Below, piece after piece: positions 21,403 to 21,610 of a stretch of 21,610 nucleotides of DNA. Under the pieces are notes generated by a model, which saw only the letters and a list, made by a program, of their open reading frames with translations, had not been told where the DNA came from and made no database searches. The stretch lies in assembly GCA_021299075.1 (NCBI GenBank), contig JAJTFU010000048.1, forward strand, positions 1 to 21,610, given 5' to 3'. This DNA is from Novosphingobium sp. (lineage in GTDB: Bacteria > Pseudomonadota > Alphaproteobacteria > Sphingomonadales > Sphingomonadaceae). The translations under genes were made by a program, and so were the position numbers. The first letter of the stretch is position 1. Each line of letters starts with the position of its first letter.

Positions 21403-21610
21403 TTACACAAAGCGTGTGAGTTGCTGCGCCTTTGCACTGATCACGCTAAGCTCAGTGCATAGGGAATGGGCGAGGTCTGCGCTGCGTCCACGCAAGCCAA
21501 CACTGCATAGATGCAGCACTAAAGTCTGCGCTTCAGCTTGGCAAGCGTTGATCGCATCGCACATGTTGATCATTTCGTTGGCGAGCTCGAGCTGCTGATG
21601 CTCGACAAGA
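21403..21610 (-). CDS. C-terminal part of an unknown gene cut by the window edge
   Basis: A minus-strand frame enters from the right edge and stays open for 68 codons to TAA at 21405-21403, 12 bases before the next start. It contains LVEHQQLELANEMINMCDAI and then QAEAQTLVLHL, which read as an amphipathic helix. The later part (SVGLRGRSADLAHSLC) is less convincing. Operator copy D and the half-site pair lie inside this frame, so either the operators are intragenic or the frame is not real past about 21500. The start, if any, is outside the window. Confidence 0.45.
   Translation of the reverse strand, partial: LVEHQQLELANEMINMCDAINACQAEAQTLVLHLCSVGLRGRSADLAHSLCTELSVISAKAQQLTRFV
21433..21459. 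promoter_or_regulatory. Inverted pair of operator-like half-sites
   Basis: TGCACTGA (21433-21440) and TCAGTGCA (21452-21459) are a perfect 8-bp inverted repeat with an 11-base gap. The AGTGCA/TGCACT part equals the left half-site of operator copy B. Downstream is the start of the gene at 21085-21390. Confidence 0.4.
21502..21517. promoter_or_regulatory. Operator copy D
   Basis: ACTGCATAGATGCAGC matches copy A except for the spacer and the final base. It lies 112 bases upstream of the leftward gene at 21085-21390, with the half-site pair at 21433-21459 in between. No strong promoter boxes surround it. Confidence 0.55.

Noticed and set aside
21353..21598. A + strand open frame at the right edge
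   Set aside because: No RBS, Cys/Ser-rich shadow composition, and it runs opposite the start of a gene with a strong RBS.
1..21610. CRISPR array, insertion sequence or transposase
   Set aside because: No regularly spaced repeats with unique spacers and no transposase-like frame were seen; the only repeats are the attP, iteron and operator sets.

Overview
The window looks like a piece of a temperate tailed-phage genome, probably podovirus-like (T7-type internal virion and fibre proteins), from a GC-rich alphaproteobacterial host, perhaps Sphingomonadales. The host guess rests on base composition, codon use and a tRNA-Ser(UGA) fragment that resembles alphaproteobacterial genes; I could not search for it. 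The lysis genes, an attP-like region and the integrase lie side by side in that order. That is the layout of a free or circular phage genome, not of an integrated prophage whose ends would carry attL and attR.

Layout. (1) 2-11296, + strand, late module: the 3' part of an internal virion protein with a lytic transglycosylase domain (split by a one-base frameshift near 1191), a 1698-residue internal virion/polyvalent protein with two ADP-ribosyltransferase-like domains, a T7-type tail fibre, two further appendage proteins, and a tightly overlapping lysis cassette (small membrane protein, NlpC/P60-like endolysin, holin-like protein, 55-residue basic protein). (2) 11297-11736, attP region: a hairpin, a small frameshifted minus-strand gene, three spaced copies of a GTGTCA-type repeat, and a 49-bp block equal to the 5' half of a tRNA-Ser gene. 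(3) 11737-20655, minus-strand early operon, in transcription order: Cro-like regulator, XRE regulator, DUF1064 nuclease, replication initiator with an internal iteron array (probable origin), candidate helicase loader, YqaJ-type exonuclease, winged-helix protein, single-strand annealing protein, SSB, ArdC-type antirestriction protein, HTH protein, ParB-like protein, hypothetical protein, excisionase-like protein and integrase. (4) 20656-21610, immunity region: a rightward CI-like repressor gene facing the operon, and two leftward unknown genes, the last cut by the window edge.

How it fits together: a repeated palindromic operator (consensus near ACTGCATANNTGCAGT) occurs between the divergent regulator genes, inside a good sigma70-type promoter ahead of the exonuclease/annealing/SSB genes, and upstream of the unknown gene at 21085-21390. 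One repressor probably controls both replication and recombination genes. The initiator gene carries three evenly spaced palindromes in its inter-domain linker, as in the lambda O/ori arrangement. No virion assembly genes upstream of the internal proteins, no polymerase and no replicative helicase are in the window.
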